A stretch of 64,000 nucleotides of DNA from DATFVA01 sp963815785. GTDB taxonomy: Bacteria > Bacteroidota > Ignavibacteria > Ignavibacteriales > Ignavibacteriaceae. The notes below the pieces were generated by a model that did not search any database, was not told the origin of the DNA, and saw only the letters and a program-made list of their open reading frames with translations. Below, in pieces: positions 42,603 to 51,526 of this stretch; the stretch's first letter is position 1, and each line of letters begins with the position of its first letter. The translations under genes and the position numbers were made by a program. Location of the stretch: assembly GCA_963815785.1 (NCBI GenBank), contig CAWFHZ010000022.1, positions 1-64,000 on the forward strand. The letters are read 5' to 3'.

Positions 42603-43820
42603 ATGAGTAAGACAATAAAACCTGCGGTAAGAACCAATAATATTACGTACGCTGTTCGTGATATAGTTGTGCTTGCAAACGAAGTTGCAAAGACAGGCAA
42701 AGAAATGCTTTACCTCAATATCGGTGATCCTAATTTATTTGATTTTGCTCCCCCGAAACATATGGTTGAAGCAACTTACCAGGCAATGTTGAAAAATTTT
42801 AACGGTTATTCTCCTTCATCGGGAATTAAATCTGCGCTTGATTCAATTGCAAAGGAAGCTGAAAAGAAAAATATTAAAAATGTGCAGGATATTTTTGTAA
42901 CAACAGGAGCCAGCGAAGCTATTGATATCTGCTTAACTGCATTGGTAAATGAAGGAGAAAATGTTTTAACTCCCACACCGGGTTATCCTTTATATACAGC
43001 CATTGCAAGCAAACTTCAGAATATGGAAAATCCATATTATCTTAATGAAGAAAACGGATGGCAGCCTGACCTTGAAGATATCAGGAGTAAAATAAATGAT
43101 AAGACCCGTGCAATCATTATTATAAATCCGAATAATCCTACCGGTTCAAATTGCACTAAAGAAACTTTAATGAAATTAATTCAGATTGCAAAAGAAAATA
43201 ATCTTGTGATTTTTGCTGATGAAATTTATGACAAACTTTTATTCGAGGGTGAGAAACATACTTCAGTTGCCTCTCTTGATAGTGAAGTTCCCATAATAAC
43301 ATTCGGTGGTTTGTCTAAGAATTATATGGTGCCGGGATTCAGAATCGGGTGGGGAATTGCAAGCGGCAACAAATCAGTACTAAAGGATTATATCGAAGCA
43401 ATAAATAAACTTCTCCGGGCAAGATTGTCCGCCAATCATCCTGAACAGTATGCAATTCCGGTTGCTCTTGAAGGTGATCAGTCACATCTTGAAATTGCAA
43501 ATAAAAAATTAACATCAAGAAGAGATATGACAGTTGAAATGCTTAATGCTATTCCGGGAATTTCATGTGTGAAACCTGAAGGAGCATTTTACGCGTTTCC
43601 CAAACTTCATATAAATACACCCGATAATATTTTCGTTTCTGAATTAATCAGAGAAACCGGTGTTGTTGTTGTGCCCGGCTCCGGGTTTGGCCAGAGACCG
43701 GACACTAATCACTTTAGAGTTGTATTTCTTCCGCCTGAAGAAACTCTGATGAAGGCGTATAAAAATATTGCAGCTTTTACTGAAAAATTTATTGAAGAAC
43801 ACGAAGGATTCGAAAAATAA
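42603..43820 (+). CDS. Class I/II aminotransferase, AlaA-like
   Basis: This PLP-dependent aminotransferase of fold type I has NIGDPNLFDFAPPKHM at the substrate loop, PTPGYPLY, the PNNPTG block (IINPNNPTGSNC), ADEIYDKLLFEG and the PLP-lysine in GGLSKNYMVPGFRIGW. The C-terminal NHFRVVFLPPEETL has the conserved arginine. The pattern is closest to alanine aminotransferase AlaA, which links pyruvate and glutamate, although aspartate transamination is possible. It lies between the M16 protease and nuoG, in the same direction. Confidence 0.9.
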   Translation: MSKTIKPAVRTNNITYAVRDIVVLANEVAKTGKEMLYLNIGDPNLFDFAPPKHMVEATYQAMLKNFNGYSPSSGIKSALDSIAKEAEKKNIKNVQDIFVTTGASEAIDICLTALVNEGENVLTPTPGYPLYTAIASKLQNMENPYYLNEENGWQPDLEDIRSKINDKTRAIIIINPNNPTGSNCTKETLMKLIQIAKENNLVIFADEIYDKLLFEGEKHTSVASLDSEVPIITFGGLSKNYMVPGFRIGWGIASGNKSVLKDYIEAINKLLRARLSANHPEQYAIPVALEGDQSHLEIANKKLTSRRDMTVEMLNAIPGISCVKPEGAFYAFPKLHINTPDNIFVSELIRETGVVVVPGSGFGQRPDTNHFRVVFLPPEETLMKAYKNIAAFTEKFIEEHEGFEK

Positions 43821-43868
43821 ATTCAAATAAATTAAATTTATAAAAGAATCCAGGAGTAAATATTCAGA

Positions 43869-45551
43869 ATGCCGAAATTAGTAGTAGATGGGAAAGAGAT
43901 AGAATTTAAGCAGGGACAAACAATAATAGAGGCTGCTAAAGATAGCGGAATTACTATTCCTCATTTTTGCTGGCATCCTAAACTTACCATTTCCGGTAAT
44001 TGTCGTGTCTGCCTTGTTGAAGTTGAAAAGATGCCTAAGCTTGTAATTGCTTGTTCAACACTTGCAGCAGATGGAATGGTTGTTCATACAGCTTCTGAAA
44101 AAACTCTTGCAGCAAGAAATGCTGTGATGGAATTTCTTTTAATAAATCATCCGCTCGACTGCCCGATTTGTGATGAAGCAGGAGAATGTAAACTTCAGGA
44201 TTACGCTTATTCACACGGTGAAGGAGAAAGCCGGTTTGTTGAAGAAAAAAATCATAAAGATAAAAGAGTTGAGCTTGGTCCCTACGTAATGTTCGATGCT
44301 GAAAGATGTATTTCCTGTTCACGCTGTATTCGCTTCTGTGATGAAATTGCTAAAGATCCTGAATTAACATTTGTAAAACGCGGAGACAGAGTTACAATTG
44401 TAACTTATCCCGGCGAACAGATGGATAATCCTTATTCACTTAACACAACTGATATTTGTCCTGTCGGGGCATTAACCAGTCGTGATTTCAGATTCCAGGC
44501 AAGAGTGTGGGATATGTCTGCCACTAAATCAGTTTGTATCGGCTGCTCGAGAGGATGCAACACAGAATTGTGGGTAAGAAATAATAAAGTGCTTCGTTTA
44601 ACTCCGAGATTTAATGAAGAAGTAAACAGCTACTGGATGTGTGACCACGGAAGAATAAACACATTCAAATTTATTAATGCAGAAGACAGGGTTGATGGTC
44701 CCTATTTAAGGAAAGAAGGAGCACTAACCAAAGCAACAATGGATGAAGCAGTTTCTGCTGCGGCGAAAGAACTGAAGAATATTAATAAAGATGAAATTGC
44801 ATTCATCGGTTCACCGAATGTTACAAATGAAGATAATTTTATCCTGGGAAAATTTGCAAAGCTGATTGGTTCGAAGCATCTCGATTTTATGAGAAAAACT
44901 GATCCATCATTCCAGGATGATATTCTCCGTAAGGAGGATATTACTCCGAATTCACTCGGCGCTGAGCTCTCAGGAGTTGTTCCATTTAAAGGCGGATTAA
45001 ATCTGGATGGAATTATTGAAGGAATCAAAAAAGGTAAAATCAAAGCACTCTATGTGATTGAAGATGATTTAATTAATGAAAGACCCGAACTTGAAGAAAT
45101 TTTTGCCAAACTTGATCTGTTAATCATGCATGCAACCAACCTGAATAAAACTGCTACTCTGGCTGATATAGTTTTCCCGGCATCCACTTATGCAGAGAAA
45201 AACGGAACAATGGTTAATTTCGAGGGAAGAGTTCAAAGGTTGAGACCTGCAGTTACAACCATTAATGTTGATCGCGCACTTGAGGGAATGATGATGAGCC
45301 GGCTTGATAAGTTCGGAACAAAGTTCGACCGGTGGGCTGAAAAAAATAAACACGATGCATTCTCAACGTGGAAAATTTTAGTTATGCTGGCTAATGCAAT
45401 GGGTAATAAATTAAAATTTGATATGGCAGAGGAAGTTTTTGAGGAAATGACAAAATCAATTGAAGCTTTTAAAGGACTGGATTACGATGATGTTGGCGAG
45501 CTTGGTGTGCAGTTAAAAGGACAATTCACTAAAGAATCTGTAAAAGTTTAA
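43869..45551 (+). CDS. nuoG: NADH-quinone oxidoreductase subunit G
   Basis: This is the iron-sulfur subunit of respiratory complex I. Visible cofactors: a [2Fe-2S] site with Cys34, Cys45, Cys48 and Cys62; the HxxxCxxCxxxxxC site with His94, Cys98, Cys101 and Cys107; a [4Fe-4S] site at Cys147, Cys150, Cys153 and Cys157, completed by TTDICPVGAL. The further CIGCSRGCNT ... YWMC cluster starts the molybdopterin-oxidoreductase-like domain. At 560 residues it is shorter than E. coli NuoG (about 900), with a reduced C-terminal domain. It begins a nuoG-nuoH-nuoI run and no other nuo gene is nearby. Confidence 0.93.
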   Translation: MPKLVVDGKEIEFKQGQTIIEAAKDSGITIPHFCWHPKLTISGNCRVCLVEVEKMPKLVIACSTLAADGMVVHTASEKTLAARNAVMEFLLINHPLDCPICDEAGECKLQDYAYSHGEGESRFVEEKNHKDKRVELGPYVMFDAERCISCSRCIRFCDEIAKDPELTFVKRGDRVTIVTYPGEQMDNPYSLNTTDICPVGALTSRDFRFQARVWDMSATKSVCIGCSRGCNTELWVRNNKVLRLTPRFNEEVNSYWMCDHGRINTFKFINAEDRVDGPYLRKEGALTKATMDEAVSAAAKELKNINKDEIAFIGSPNVTNEDNFILGKFAKLIGSKHLDFMRKTDPSFQDDILRKEDITPNSLGAELSGVVPFKGGLNLDGIIEGIKKGKIKALYVIEDDLINERPELEEIFAKLDLLIMHATNLNKTATLADIVFPASTYAEKNGTMVNFEGRVQRLRPAVTTINVDRALEGMMMSRLDKFGTKFDRWAEKNKHDAFSTWKILVMLANAMGNKLKFDMAEEVFEEMTKSIEAFKGLDYDDVGELGVQLKGQFTKESVKV

Positions 45552-45564
45552 CGGAGAATTTTAA

Positions 45565-46602
45565 TTGAATATCTGGGAAATATTAATAATCAGTCTTATC
45601 AAAATCCTTGTTATTGTAATTGTTATGCTTTTAACGGTTTCATATCTTGTATATTTTGAACGCAGAATAAGTGCCTGGGCACAAAACAGGCTTGGTCCCA
45701 ATAGAGTTGGATGGGAAGGTGTTCTTCAGCCATTCGCAGATGTTTTAAAGCTTTTATTAAAAGAAGATATTGTTCCTGTTATTGCAAACAAACCTATTCA
45801 TACACTTGCTCCAATGATTGCACTTTTTGTTGCATTTACAACATATGCTGTAATTCCTGTTGCTGGAACTCTTACAGCTTTCGGATATTCCATTCCTCTT
45901 GTTGTTGCAGATGTTAATATGGGAATTCTTTATGTTCTGGCGCTGACTTCACTTGGAGTTTACGCAATAACTTTTGCAGGCTGGTCATCAGGAAGCAAGT
46001 ATTCTCTACTTGGAGGAATAAGATCTTCTGCACAGATGATTTCTTACGAAATCTCGATGGGATTTTCAATAGGCGGAGTTTTACTTCTTGCAGAATCTTT
46101 AAGGCCATATGCAATTGTTGAATCACAAGGCGCATTTTTATGGAATGCATGGATTCAGCCATTAGGATTTATAACATTCGTAGTTTCAGCTTTTGCAGAA
46201 ACTAACCGGTTGCCTTTCGATTTACCGGAAGCAGAACCTGAACTTGTCGGAGGATTTCACACCGAATACAGCAGTATGAAGTTTGCCGGGTTTTTCCTTG
46301 CAGAATATGCAAATATGATTATTGCAAGTGCAATGATTGTTACACTTTACCTTGGCGGATACAATCTTCCTTTTATAAACATATCCTCACTTGGACTCTC
46401 AAATGGCTGGGTTATCCTAATCGAACTTGCAATGTTTATGTTAAAGGTTGGTGCATTGCTTTTCTTCTTTATCTGGGTAAGATGGAGCATACCGCGATTC
46501 AGGTATGATCAATTAATGAATCTTGGCTGGAAAGTAATGTTCCCGCTTTCGTTGATCAATATAATATGGGTCGCTTTGCTTATTATGATATTTAAACTTT
46601 AG
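45565..46602 (+). CDS. nuoH: NADH-quinone oxidoreductase subunit H
   Basis: NuoH is the membrane subunit of complex I that forms part of the quinone-binding chamber. It has about eight to nine helices. Conserved blocks include YFERRISAWAQNRLGPNRVG, the acidic loop AETNRLPFDLPEAEPELVGG and FHTEYSSMKFAGFFLAEY, and the closing IWVRWSIPRFRYDQLM. The start is a TTG 13 bp after nuoG, with GGAGA upstream. The length (345) is normal. It links the peripheral arm to the proton-pumping arm, whose antiporter subunits are not in this window. Confidence 0.95.
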   Translation: MNIWEILIISLIKILVIVIVMLLTVSYLVYFERRISAWAQNRLGPNRVGWEGVLQPFADVLKLLLKEDIVPVIANKPIHTLAPMIALFVAFTTYAVIPVAGTLTAFGYSIPLVVADVNMGILYVLALTSLGVYAITFAGWSSGSKYSLLGGIRSSAQMISYEISMGFSIGGVLLLAESLRPYAIVESQGAFLWNAWIQPLGFITFVVSAFAETNRLPFDLPEAEPELVGGFHTEYSSMKFAGFFLAEYANMIIASAMIVTLYLGGYNLPFINISSLGLSNGWVILIELAMFMLKVGALLFFFIWVRWSIPRFRYDQLMNLGWKVMFPLSLINIIWVALLIMIFKL

Positions 46603-46670
46603 TATAATTGAAATTGATTACATATTTGATTATTCATTAACAATAAAGATTTTGAAAATTCGGAGATTTG

Positions 46671-47165
46671 ATGGCAGTTAAGAAAAGAGATAAAGATTTA
46701 ACATTTTGGGAAAGAATTTACATTCCGGAAATTGTAAAAGGATTAGGTTTAACACTTAAAAATATGTTTAAGCCCAAATTTACAATGCAGTACCCTGAAG
46801 AAAAGTTTATTCCGGCGGCTTCTTATCGCGGACGCCCGGTATTAGTAATGGAAGAAAACGGTGAAGAAAGGTGCGTTGCCTGCGGACTATGTTCCAGGGT
46901 TTGTCCTGCATTGGCAATTGAAGTACAGGCGGGTGAAACTGACAGAGAGAAAGAACGTTATCCCGAAAAATTTGAAATAAATATGATTCGATGCATTTTT
47001 TGCGGTTTTTGTGAGGAAGTGTGTCCCGAAGAAGCTATAGTTATGAGTAAGGATTATGAGCTCGCTTTTACCAATAGGGAAGATGCGATTTATGGAAAAG
47101 AAAAATTGTTGGTTCCTGTACACCAGTTACAGGACAGGATTGATTTCCTAAGGCATTATAAATAG
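46671..47165 (+). CDS. nuoI: NADH-quinone oxidoreductase subunit I
   Basis: NuoI is the two-cluster ferredoxin-like subunit of complex I. Two [4Fe-4S] motifs are present, CVACGLCSRVCP and CIFCGFCEEVCP. The N-terminal helix (KGLGLTLKNMFKPKFTMQYP) anchors it to the membrane arm and the end carries KLLVPVHQLQDR. I place the start at ATG 46671, with CGGAG before it; a TTG one codon upstream is the alternative. It follows nuoH by 68 bp and ends the isolated nuo block. Confidence 0.95.
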   Translation: MAVKKRDKDLTFWERIYIPEIVKGLGLTLKNMFKPKFTMQYPEEKFIPAASYRGRPVLVMEENGEERCVACGLCSRVCPALAIEVQAGETDREKERYPEKFEINMIRCIFCGFCEEVCPEEAIVMSKDYELAFTNREDAIYGKEKLLVPVHQLQDRIDFLRHYK

Positions 47166-47203
47166 TTGAAGTTGTTCTTATTTGTCCTTAACTTCTCTGC
47201 CCC

Positions 47204-48892
47204 ATGGTTAAGAAACTGTACATATTATCAATTTTGTTGTTTACATCGTTACTGTTTGGTAAAACAGCAGATGAAAGTAACTATACATTAGTCTATCCGA
47301 AAAGTATCCCCGCCAATTCTAATTTTGATATTTCTTTAATTTCTTCTAATCCATTCACAATAGCTGATAAACTGGAAATCTATTTTGTTCCATCTTCAAA
47401 AATAAATTTTAAAAATCTAAAGTTGAGATTTGTGGATAATGATTTAGATATTAATTGTAAACAATTAAATATCCAGGGAATTTCAGAAAACATTTATAAA
47501 GCAAATATAGATCTAAAGAAAAATAATCTAGTCTCAAAAATTTACTTTCAAATACTTTTTGGTTTTAAAGCTGAAAATGCCGGATCAGCTAATTTTAAGT
47601 TTACCGGAATCTTTAAATCAGGCGGAAAAACAATAGGATATATTCAACCTACCGATAAATTCGAAAAAGATGATTCACTAAAATTTTTATCTGCCACACT
47701 TAATTTTTATAAACCCCAGAAATATGCAGATAATGCTGTTTCTTTTCTTCCGGGTTCAGAGCTGAACATCAATCTTAATAAAACCGATGTTAATAATTTA
47801 CTAACAGAGTTCTGGATTAAAATAAATAATCCACAAACAGATTTTCTTAAGATTGTAAACAAACAAACCGGAAAAACAATTTATGATATTTCTACAAATC
47901 CTTTCCAGATGGTTGCAATCCGGTCGGAAGATCATTTCGATGAGGAATCCTTAAACCCATATTTTTTAAGCAGAGGTGTTTGGTATCATGTTGCAATTTT
48001 ATCATCTTCTTTAACTGATAATATTAGTTTCTATTGCAACAACACTCTTATTGGCAGGAACAAACTACCTGCAATTTTGAAAACCAGTGATCTGGAATGG
48101 GAATTTGTAAATGACTCACAGAATAAAAATTTTCAAATGGATGTATTGCGGTTTGTAAATTTTAACAATGATATTGAGCTTTCTTTTCTCAACAAAAATT
48201 ACATGAATTTCAGTGCTGATAGTTCAAACGTACTTTACCAGTTCAATTTTAAAAATGAAGAAGAACTTTATCTTGCGAAAGATGAGATAAACATTTCATA
48301 TAATTCGGTTGATTTTATTAAATCTGATGCTCCAATTTTTGCGCGTGCACCTGAGCTTAATATAAACCTGCTGGGAAATTCTTATGAATTAACCTGGAGC
48401 GGAGGGGATTATAAACAGGCGCAGTCTTACGTGCTTGAAAAATCATTAAACAATTCTGATTATAAACCTGTCTGTACAGTTCAGGCTGAAAATACTCCCG
48501 AGAAAAAATATTCTTTAATTGATGTTAAAGATCCGAGTGCAGAAATTGTATTTTACAGGATCAAACAGATAAACACAGATGGCTCAACAGTCTATTCTTC
48601 TCAGGTAAAAATAGGGCAGGGCGCAACAGATCCTTTTGTAGTTGAACAGAATTATCCAAACCCGTTCAATCCGAGAACAAGTATAGTTGTCGAACTGCTT
48701 GAAGATTCTGATGTGGATATTACTATATACAATCTTGAGGGGAAGGAAATTGCAAAACTATTTAAAGGATTCTTAACCAGCGGTACTCATAAATTTTCAT
48801 TTGATGCAGCAGAACTTCCTTCAGGTATTTATCTTTACAAGGTTTCCACACCAAATTACTCAAATACTAAAAAAATGATTCTCACCAAGTAA
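47204..48892 (+). CDS. Secreted T9SS type A protein with LamG-like domain
   Basis: A signal peptide (KKLYILSILLFTSLLFG) precedes an unassigned beta-rich region (to about residue 150). A laminin-G-like jelly roll follows (about 165-370, with AVSFLPGSELNINLNKTDVN and GVWYHVAILSSS), then a fibronectin-like segment (ELTWSGGDYKQAQSYVLE) and the sorting domain (VEQNYPNPFNPRTSIVVEL, SGIYLYKVSTPNYSNT). It would be exported through the T9SS and attached to the surface. It lies 38 bp after nuoI on the same strand, but no functional link to complex I is suggested. Confidence 0.85.
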   Translation: MVKKLYILSILLFTSLLFGKTADESNYTLVYPKSIPANSNFDISLISSNPFTIADKLEIYFVPSSKINFKNLKLRFVDNDLDINCKQLNIQGISENIYKANIDLKKNNLVSKIYFQILFGFKAENAGSANFKFTGIFKSGGKTIGYIQPTDKFEKDDSLKFLSATLNFYKPQKYADNAVSFLPGSELNINLNKTDVNNLLTEFWIKINNPQTDFLKIVNKQTGKTIYDISTNPFQMVAIRSEDHFDEESLNPYFLSRGVWYHVAILSSSLTDNISFYCNNTLIGRNKLPAILKTSDLEWEFVNDSQNKNFQMDVLRFVNFNNDIELSFLNKNYMNFSADSSNVLYQFNFKNEEELYLAKDEINISYNSVDFIKSDAPIFARAPELNINLLGNSYELTWSGGDYKQAQSYVLEKSLNNSDYKPVCTVQAENTPEKKYSLIDVKDPSAEIVFYRIKQINTDGSTVYSSQVKIGQGATDPFVVEQNYPNPFNPRTSIVVELLEDSDVDITIYNLEGKEIAKLFKGFLTSGTHKFSFDAAELPSGIYLYKVSTPNYSNTKKMILTK

Positions 48893-48961
48893 ACTGATTT
48901 ACTTTTTAAATAATTACGTCTATATTTATTGAGTTAATATTATCTACAAAAAAAAGGGAAA

Positions 48962-50500
48962 ATGCTTTCTAAAATCTACTCAAGCGCAACTTATGGTATT
49001 GATGCATACCTTGTTGAAGTTGAAACAAATGTAGAAAAACAAATACCAGGATTTACTATTGTAGGACTTCCCGATAACGCCGTAAAAGAGAGCAGGGAAA
49101 GGGTAACCACTGCAATTAAAAATAACGGGTTAGAATTTCCAAAAAGAAAAATAACTGTAAACCTGGCACCTGCTGATATTAAAAAAGAAGGCAGCTCATT
49201 TGATTTGCCCATTGCGGTTGGACTGCTTGCAGCTACTGAAGATATAAAAGAAATTAAAATGGATGATACTGTTTTCCTTGGAGAACTTGCTCTTGATGGA
49301 AAGTTGCGCCCGGTAAAAGGAGCACTACCTATTTCGGTTGAAGCTAAAAAGAAGGGCATTAAAAGAATTGTTCTTCCATTGGAGTCTGCACTTGAAGCTT
49401 CCATCGTGGAAGGGATTGATGTCTATGGCGTGGAAAACTTATCGGAAGTTATCGGATTCTTAAACGGAGAGATTGAGAAAGACAAAATTGTAACAGATAC
49501 AAAAGAATTGTTTGAAAAAGTTAATCAATATCATCTTGATTTTTCTGATGTAAAAGGACAGGAAAATGTAAAACGTGCATTAGAAGTAGCAGCTGCCGGT
49601 TCACATAACATTCTTATGATTGGTCCTCCGGGTTCCGGAAAGACAATGCTGGCTAAAAGAATACCTTCTATTCTTCCGCCAATGACTTTTGATGAAGCAC
49701 TTGAAACAACAAAGATTCATTCCGTTGCCGGAATTCTTTCAAAGGATCAGGCTTTGGTTACAGAACGGCCTTTCAGAAGTCCGCATCATACTGTTTCTGA
49801 TGCTGCACTCGTCGGCGGAGGATCATTTCCACGCCCCGGCGAAGTTTCATTTGCCCATTATGGAGTTCTTTTTTTAGATGAATTACCGGAATTCAAAAAG
49901 AATGTTCTGGAAGTTTTAAGACAACCCCTGGAAGACGGGAAAGTAACTGTAAGCCGTTCAAAATTATCGCTGGAGTTTCCGGCTAATTTTATGCTTGCAG
50001 CTGCAATGAATCCATGCCCTTGTGGATATTACACGGACCCAAACAAGGAATGCACATGTGCCCCACCACAGATTCAAAGATATATGGCAAAAATATCGGG
50101 ACCTTTGCTGGACAGGATCGATATTCATATTGAAGTTCCGGCTGTTAAATACAAAGAATTATCTTCTGAAGTTAAAGGTGAAACTTCTGCACAAATAAGG
50201 AAAAGAGTTATTGAGGCAAGGCAAATTCAATTAAATAGATTCAGTGAAATGAAAAATATTTTTAATAATGGCGATATGGGTCCTAAAGAAATCAGGCAGT
50301 TCTGTAAGCTTGATTCAAGTAGTGCAGAACTGCTTAAAATGGCGATGACAAAATTAGGATTATCTGCAAGAGCGTACGATAGAATCTTAAAAGTAAGCAG
50401 GACAATAGCAGATCTGGAAAATTCTGAAAACATTCTTCCGCAACATATCAGCGAAGCAATTCAGTACAGGAGTTTGGACAGGGAGTTGTGGAACCACTGA
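48962..50500 (+). CDS. comM: YifB/ComM family Mg-chelatase-like AAA ATPase
   Basis: This AAA+ helicase of the ComM/YifB family helps branch migration during natural transformation in some bacteria. The N-terminal ribosomal-S5/Lon-like domain (GFTIVGLPDNAVKESRERV) is followed by the ATPase with Walker A GPPGSGKT near residue 221, Walker B LFLDELPEF, and sensor region MNPCPCGYY with a zinc-binding cysteine cluster (CPCGYYTDPNKECTC). The C-terminal Mg-chelatase helical domain ends ISEAIQYRSLDREL. The length (512) is typical. Natural competence is not proven by this gene alone. Confidence 0.93.
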   Translation: MLSKIYSSATYGIDAYLVEVETNVEKQIPGFTIVGLPDNAVKESRERVTTAIKNNGLEFPKRKITVNLAPADIKKEGSSFDLPIAVGLLAATEDIKEIKMDDTVFLGELALDGKLRPVKGALPISVEAKKKGIKRIVLPLESALEASIVEGIDVYGVENLSEVIGFLNGEIEKDKIVTDTKELFEKVNQYHLDFSDVKGQENVKRALEVAAAGSHNILMIGPPGSGKTMLAKRIPSILPPMTFDEALETTKIHSVAGILSKDQALVTERPFRSPHHTVSDAALVGGGSFPRPGEVSFAHYGVLFLDELPEFKKNVLEVLRQPLEDGKVTVSRSKLSLEFPANFMLAAAMNPCPCGYYTDPNKECTCAPPQIQRYMAKISGPLLDRIDIHIEVPAVKYKELSSEVKGETSAQIRKRVIEARQIQLNRFSEMKNIFNNGDMGPKEIRQFCKLDSSSAELLKMAMTKLGLSARAYDRILKVSRTIADLENSENILPQHISEAIQYRSLDRELWNH

Positions 50501-50651
50501 ATTTTTCATTTTCTATTGACAAGGCTAATCCCTATATTTGGCAATCAACTTCAGAATGTTTCGAATTTCATATAAAACTCAAAGATATACCCCTATTTTA
50601 ATTTGCTTTTTATTTCAAATAGAAATATATTTGATGCTCGTTTCGAAAACT

Positions 50652-50735
50652 GGGCGGACGCCGGAGTTGGAGAGCCGGGGCGGACTGTAAATCCGTTGGC
50701 TGACGCCTTTGGGGGTTCGAATCCCTCGCCGCCCA
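50652..50735 (+). tRNA. tRNA-Tyr (GTA)
   Basis: The cloverleaf is complete: acceptor GGGCGGA with GCCGCCC (one mismatch), anticodon stem GCGGA/TCCGT around loop CTGTAAA (anticodon GTA), a long variable arm as in tyrosine tRNAs, and T-arm loop GTTCGAATC. The tail after the discriminator A reads CA, so CCA is probably not encoded. Confidence 0.92.
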
Positions 50736-50840
50736 CAGCTTAAAAAATTTTGTTAAGGGAATAATTTAATATTATTTAATTCCCTTATTTTTTTGTGCAG
50801 GGATTAATAAACTGTTCTTAAATTTTTTGTTGAGTTTGAT

Positions 50841-50914
50841 GCGGGAGTAACTCAGTTGGCTAGAGTCACAGCCTTCCAAGCTGTTGGTCGCGGGTTCGAG
50901 TCCCGTCTCCCGCT
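50841..50914 (+). tRNA. tRNA-Gly (TCC)
   Basis: Acceptor GCGGGAG pairs with CTCCCGC. The anticodon stem ACAGC/GCTGT encloses CTTCCAA (anticodon TCC). The T-loop reads GTTCGAGTC. It is 74 nt long with no encoded CCA. Confidence 0.93.
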
Positions 50915-50925
50915 CTTGGTTTGTT

Positions 50926-50998
50926 GCTGACGTAGCTCAGTTGGTAGAGCACATCCTTGGTAAGGATGAGGTCACCGGTTCAATCCCGGTCGTCAGCT
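50926..50998 (+). tRNA. tRNA-Thr (GGT)
   Basis: Acceptor GCTGACG pairs with CGTCAGC. Anticodon stem CATCC/GGATG encloses TTGGTAA (anticodon GGT). The T-arm is CCGG-TTCAATC-CCGG. All arms are intact, so this is the working copy; a damaged duplicate follows 7 bp later. Confidence 0.93.
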
Positions 50999-51005
50999 CT
51001 AAAGT

Positions 51006-51098
51006 GATGACGGCATTCAGTTGGTAGAGCGAATCTTTGGTAAGGATGAGGTCACCGGCCTGCCTGCCGGTAGGCAGGTTCAATCCCGGTCGTCAGCT
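51006..51098 (+). pseudogene. Defective duplicate of tRNA-Thr with 20-bp palindromic insertion
   Basis: This is a copy of the preceding tRNA-Thr, identical from GATGAGGTCACCGG and from TTCAATCCCGGTCGTCAGCTC. Its acceptor 5' strand (GATGACG) and D-arm start (GGCATTCAG) have changed, its anticodon stem is CGAATCT-like, and a 20-bp palindrome (51059-51078) splits the T stem from the T loop. The length is exactly 73 + 20 nt. It can hardly fold as a tRNA. Confidence 0.85.
51059..51078. repeat. 20-bp palindromic insertion in the tRNA-Thr copy
   Basis: CCTGCCTGCCGGTAGGCAGG is inserted between CACCGG and TTCAATC of the T-arm. Apart from two positions it equals the palindrome at 38032-38052 in a T9SS gene. 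Confidence 0.7.
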
Positions 51099-51210
51099 CC
51101 AGAAATTTTGATGAGGTGATCCTGATAAAATCGGGATTAAAATTAAAGTAGTAAATTAGATATCACTCATAAATTTTTATTGATTTTATAAATAAAAAAA
51201 CTTGAGTTAA

Positions 51211-51240
51211 AAATTCCGGAGATCCGGAAAAATTTTGTTT
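51211..51240 (+). terminator. Hairpin between the tRNA-Thr copy and rpmG
   Basis: TTCCGG (51214-51219) pairs with CCGGAA (51224-51229) in a tight loop, followed by AAATTTTGTTT. It lies 25 bp before the rpmG start and could end tRNA transcription or attenuate rpmG. Confidence 0.45.
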
Positions 51241-51264
51241 GAGTCAACCTAATAAATAAATACC

Positions 51265-51414
51265 ATGAGAGAAATAATAACATTAGAATGCACAGAGTGT
51301 AAAAGAAGAAATTACACTACAACTAAAAATAAGAGATTGCATGCCGGCAGAGTTGAATTTAAAAAGTACTGCCGTTGGGACAAAAAGCATACAATTCATA
51401 AAGAAACAAAATGA
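51265..51414 (+). CDS. rpmG: 50S ribosomal protein L33
   Basis: This 49-residue protein of the large subunit starts MREIITLECTECKRRNYTTT and ends KKHTIHKETK. It keeps the first zinc-ligand pair (Cys9, Cys12) and Cys36, but position 39, the partner cysteine in zinc-binding L33, is Asp. Zinc binding may therefore be weak or lost. The gene sits between tRNA-Thr and tRNA-Trp ahead of secE, a usual position in many bacteria. Confidence 0.93.
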   Translation: MREIITLECTECKRRNYTTTKNKRLHAGRVEFKKYCRWDKKHTIHKETK

Positions 51415-51421
51415 GTTTGCT

Positions 51422-51495
51422 ACGTCAGTAGCTCAATTGGCTAGAGCAGCGGTCTCCAAAACCGCAGGTTGGGGGTTCGAGTCCCTCCTGACGTG
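51422..51495 (+). tRNA. tRNA-Trp (CCA)
   Basis: Acceptor ACGTCAG pairs with CTGACGT. The anticodon stem GCGGT/ACCGC encloses CTCCAAA (anticodon CCA). The T-loop is GTTCGAGTC. It starts 7 bp after the rpmG stop and secE follows 31 bp later. Confidence 0.93.
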
Positions 51496-51526
51496 CAAAG
51501 AGTTAAATTAGGAAAGCTCTCTGAAA

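Noticed and set aside
50516..50540. Promoter for the tRNA cluster (TTGAC and TATATTTG)
   Set aside because: The two boxes are only 12 bp apart against 18 bp in the two good promoters; the TATATTTG alone may work but I cannot support the pair.
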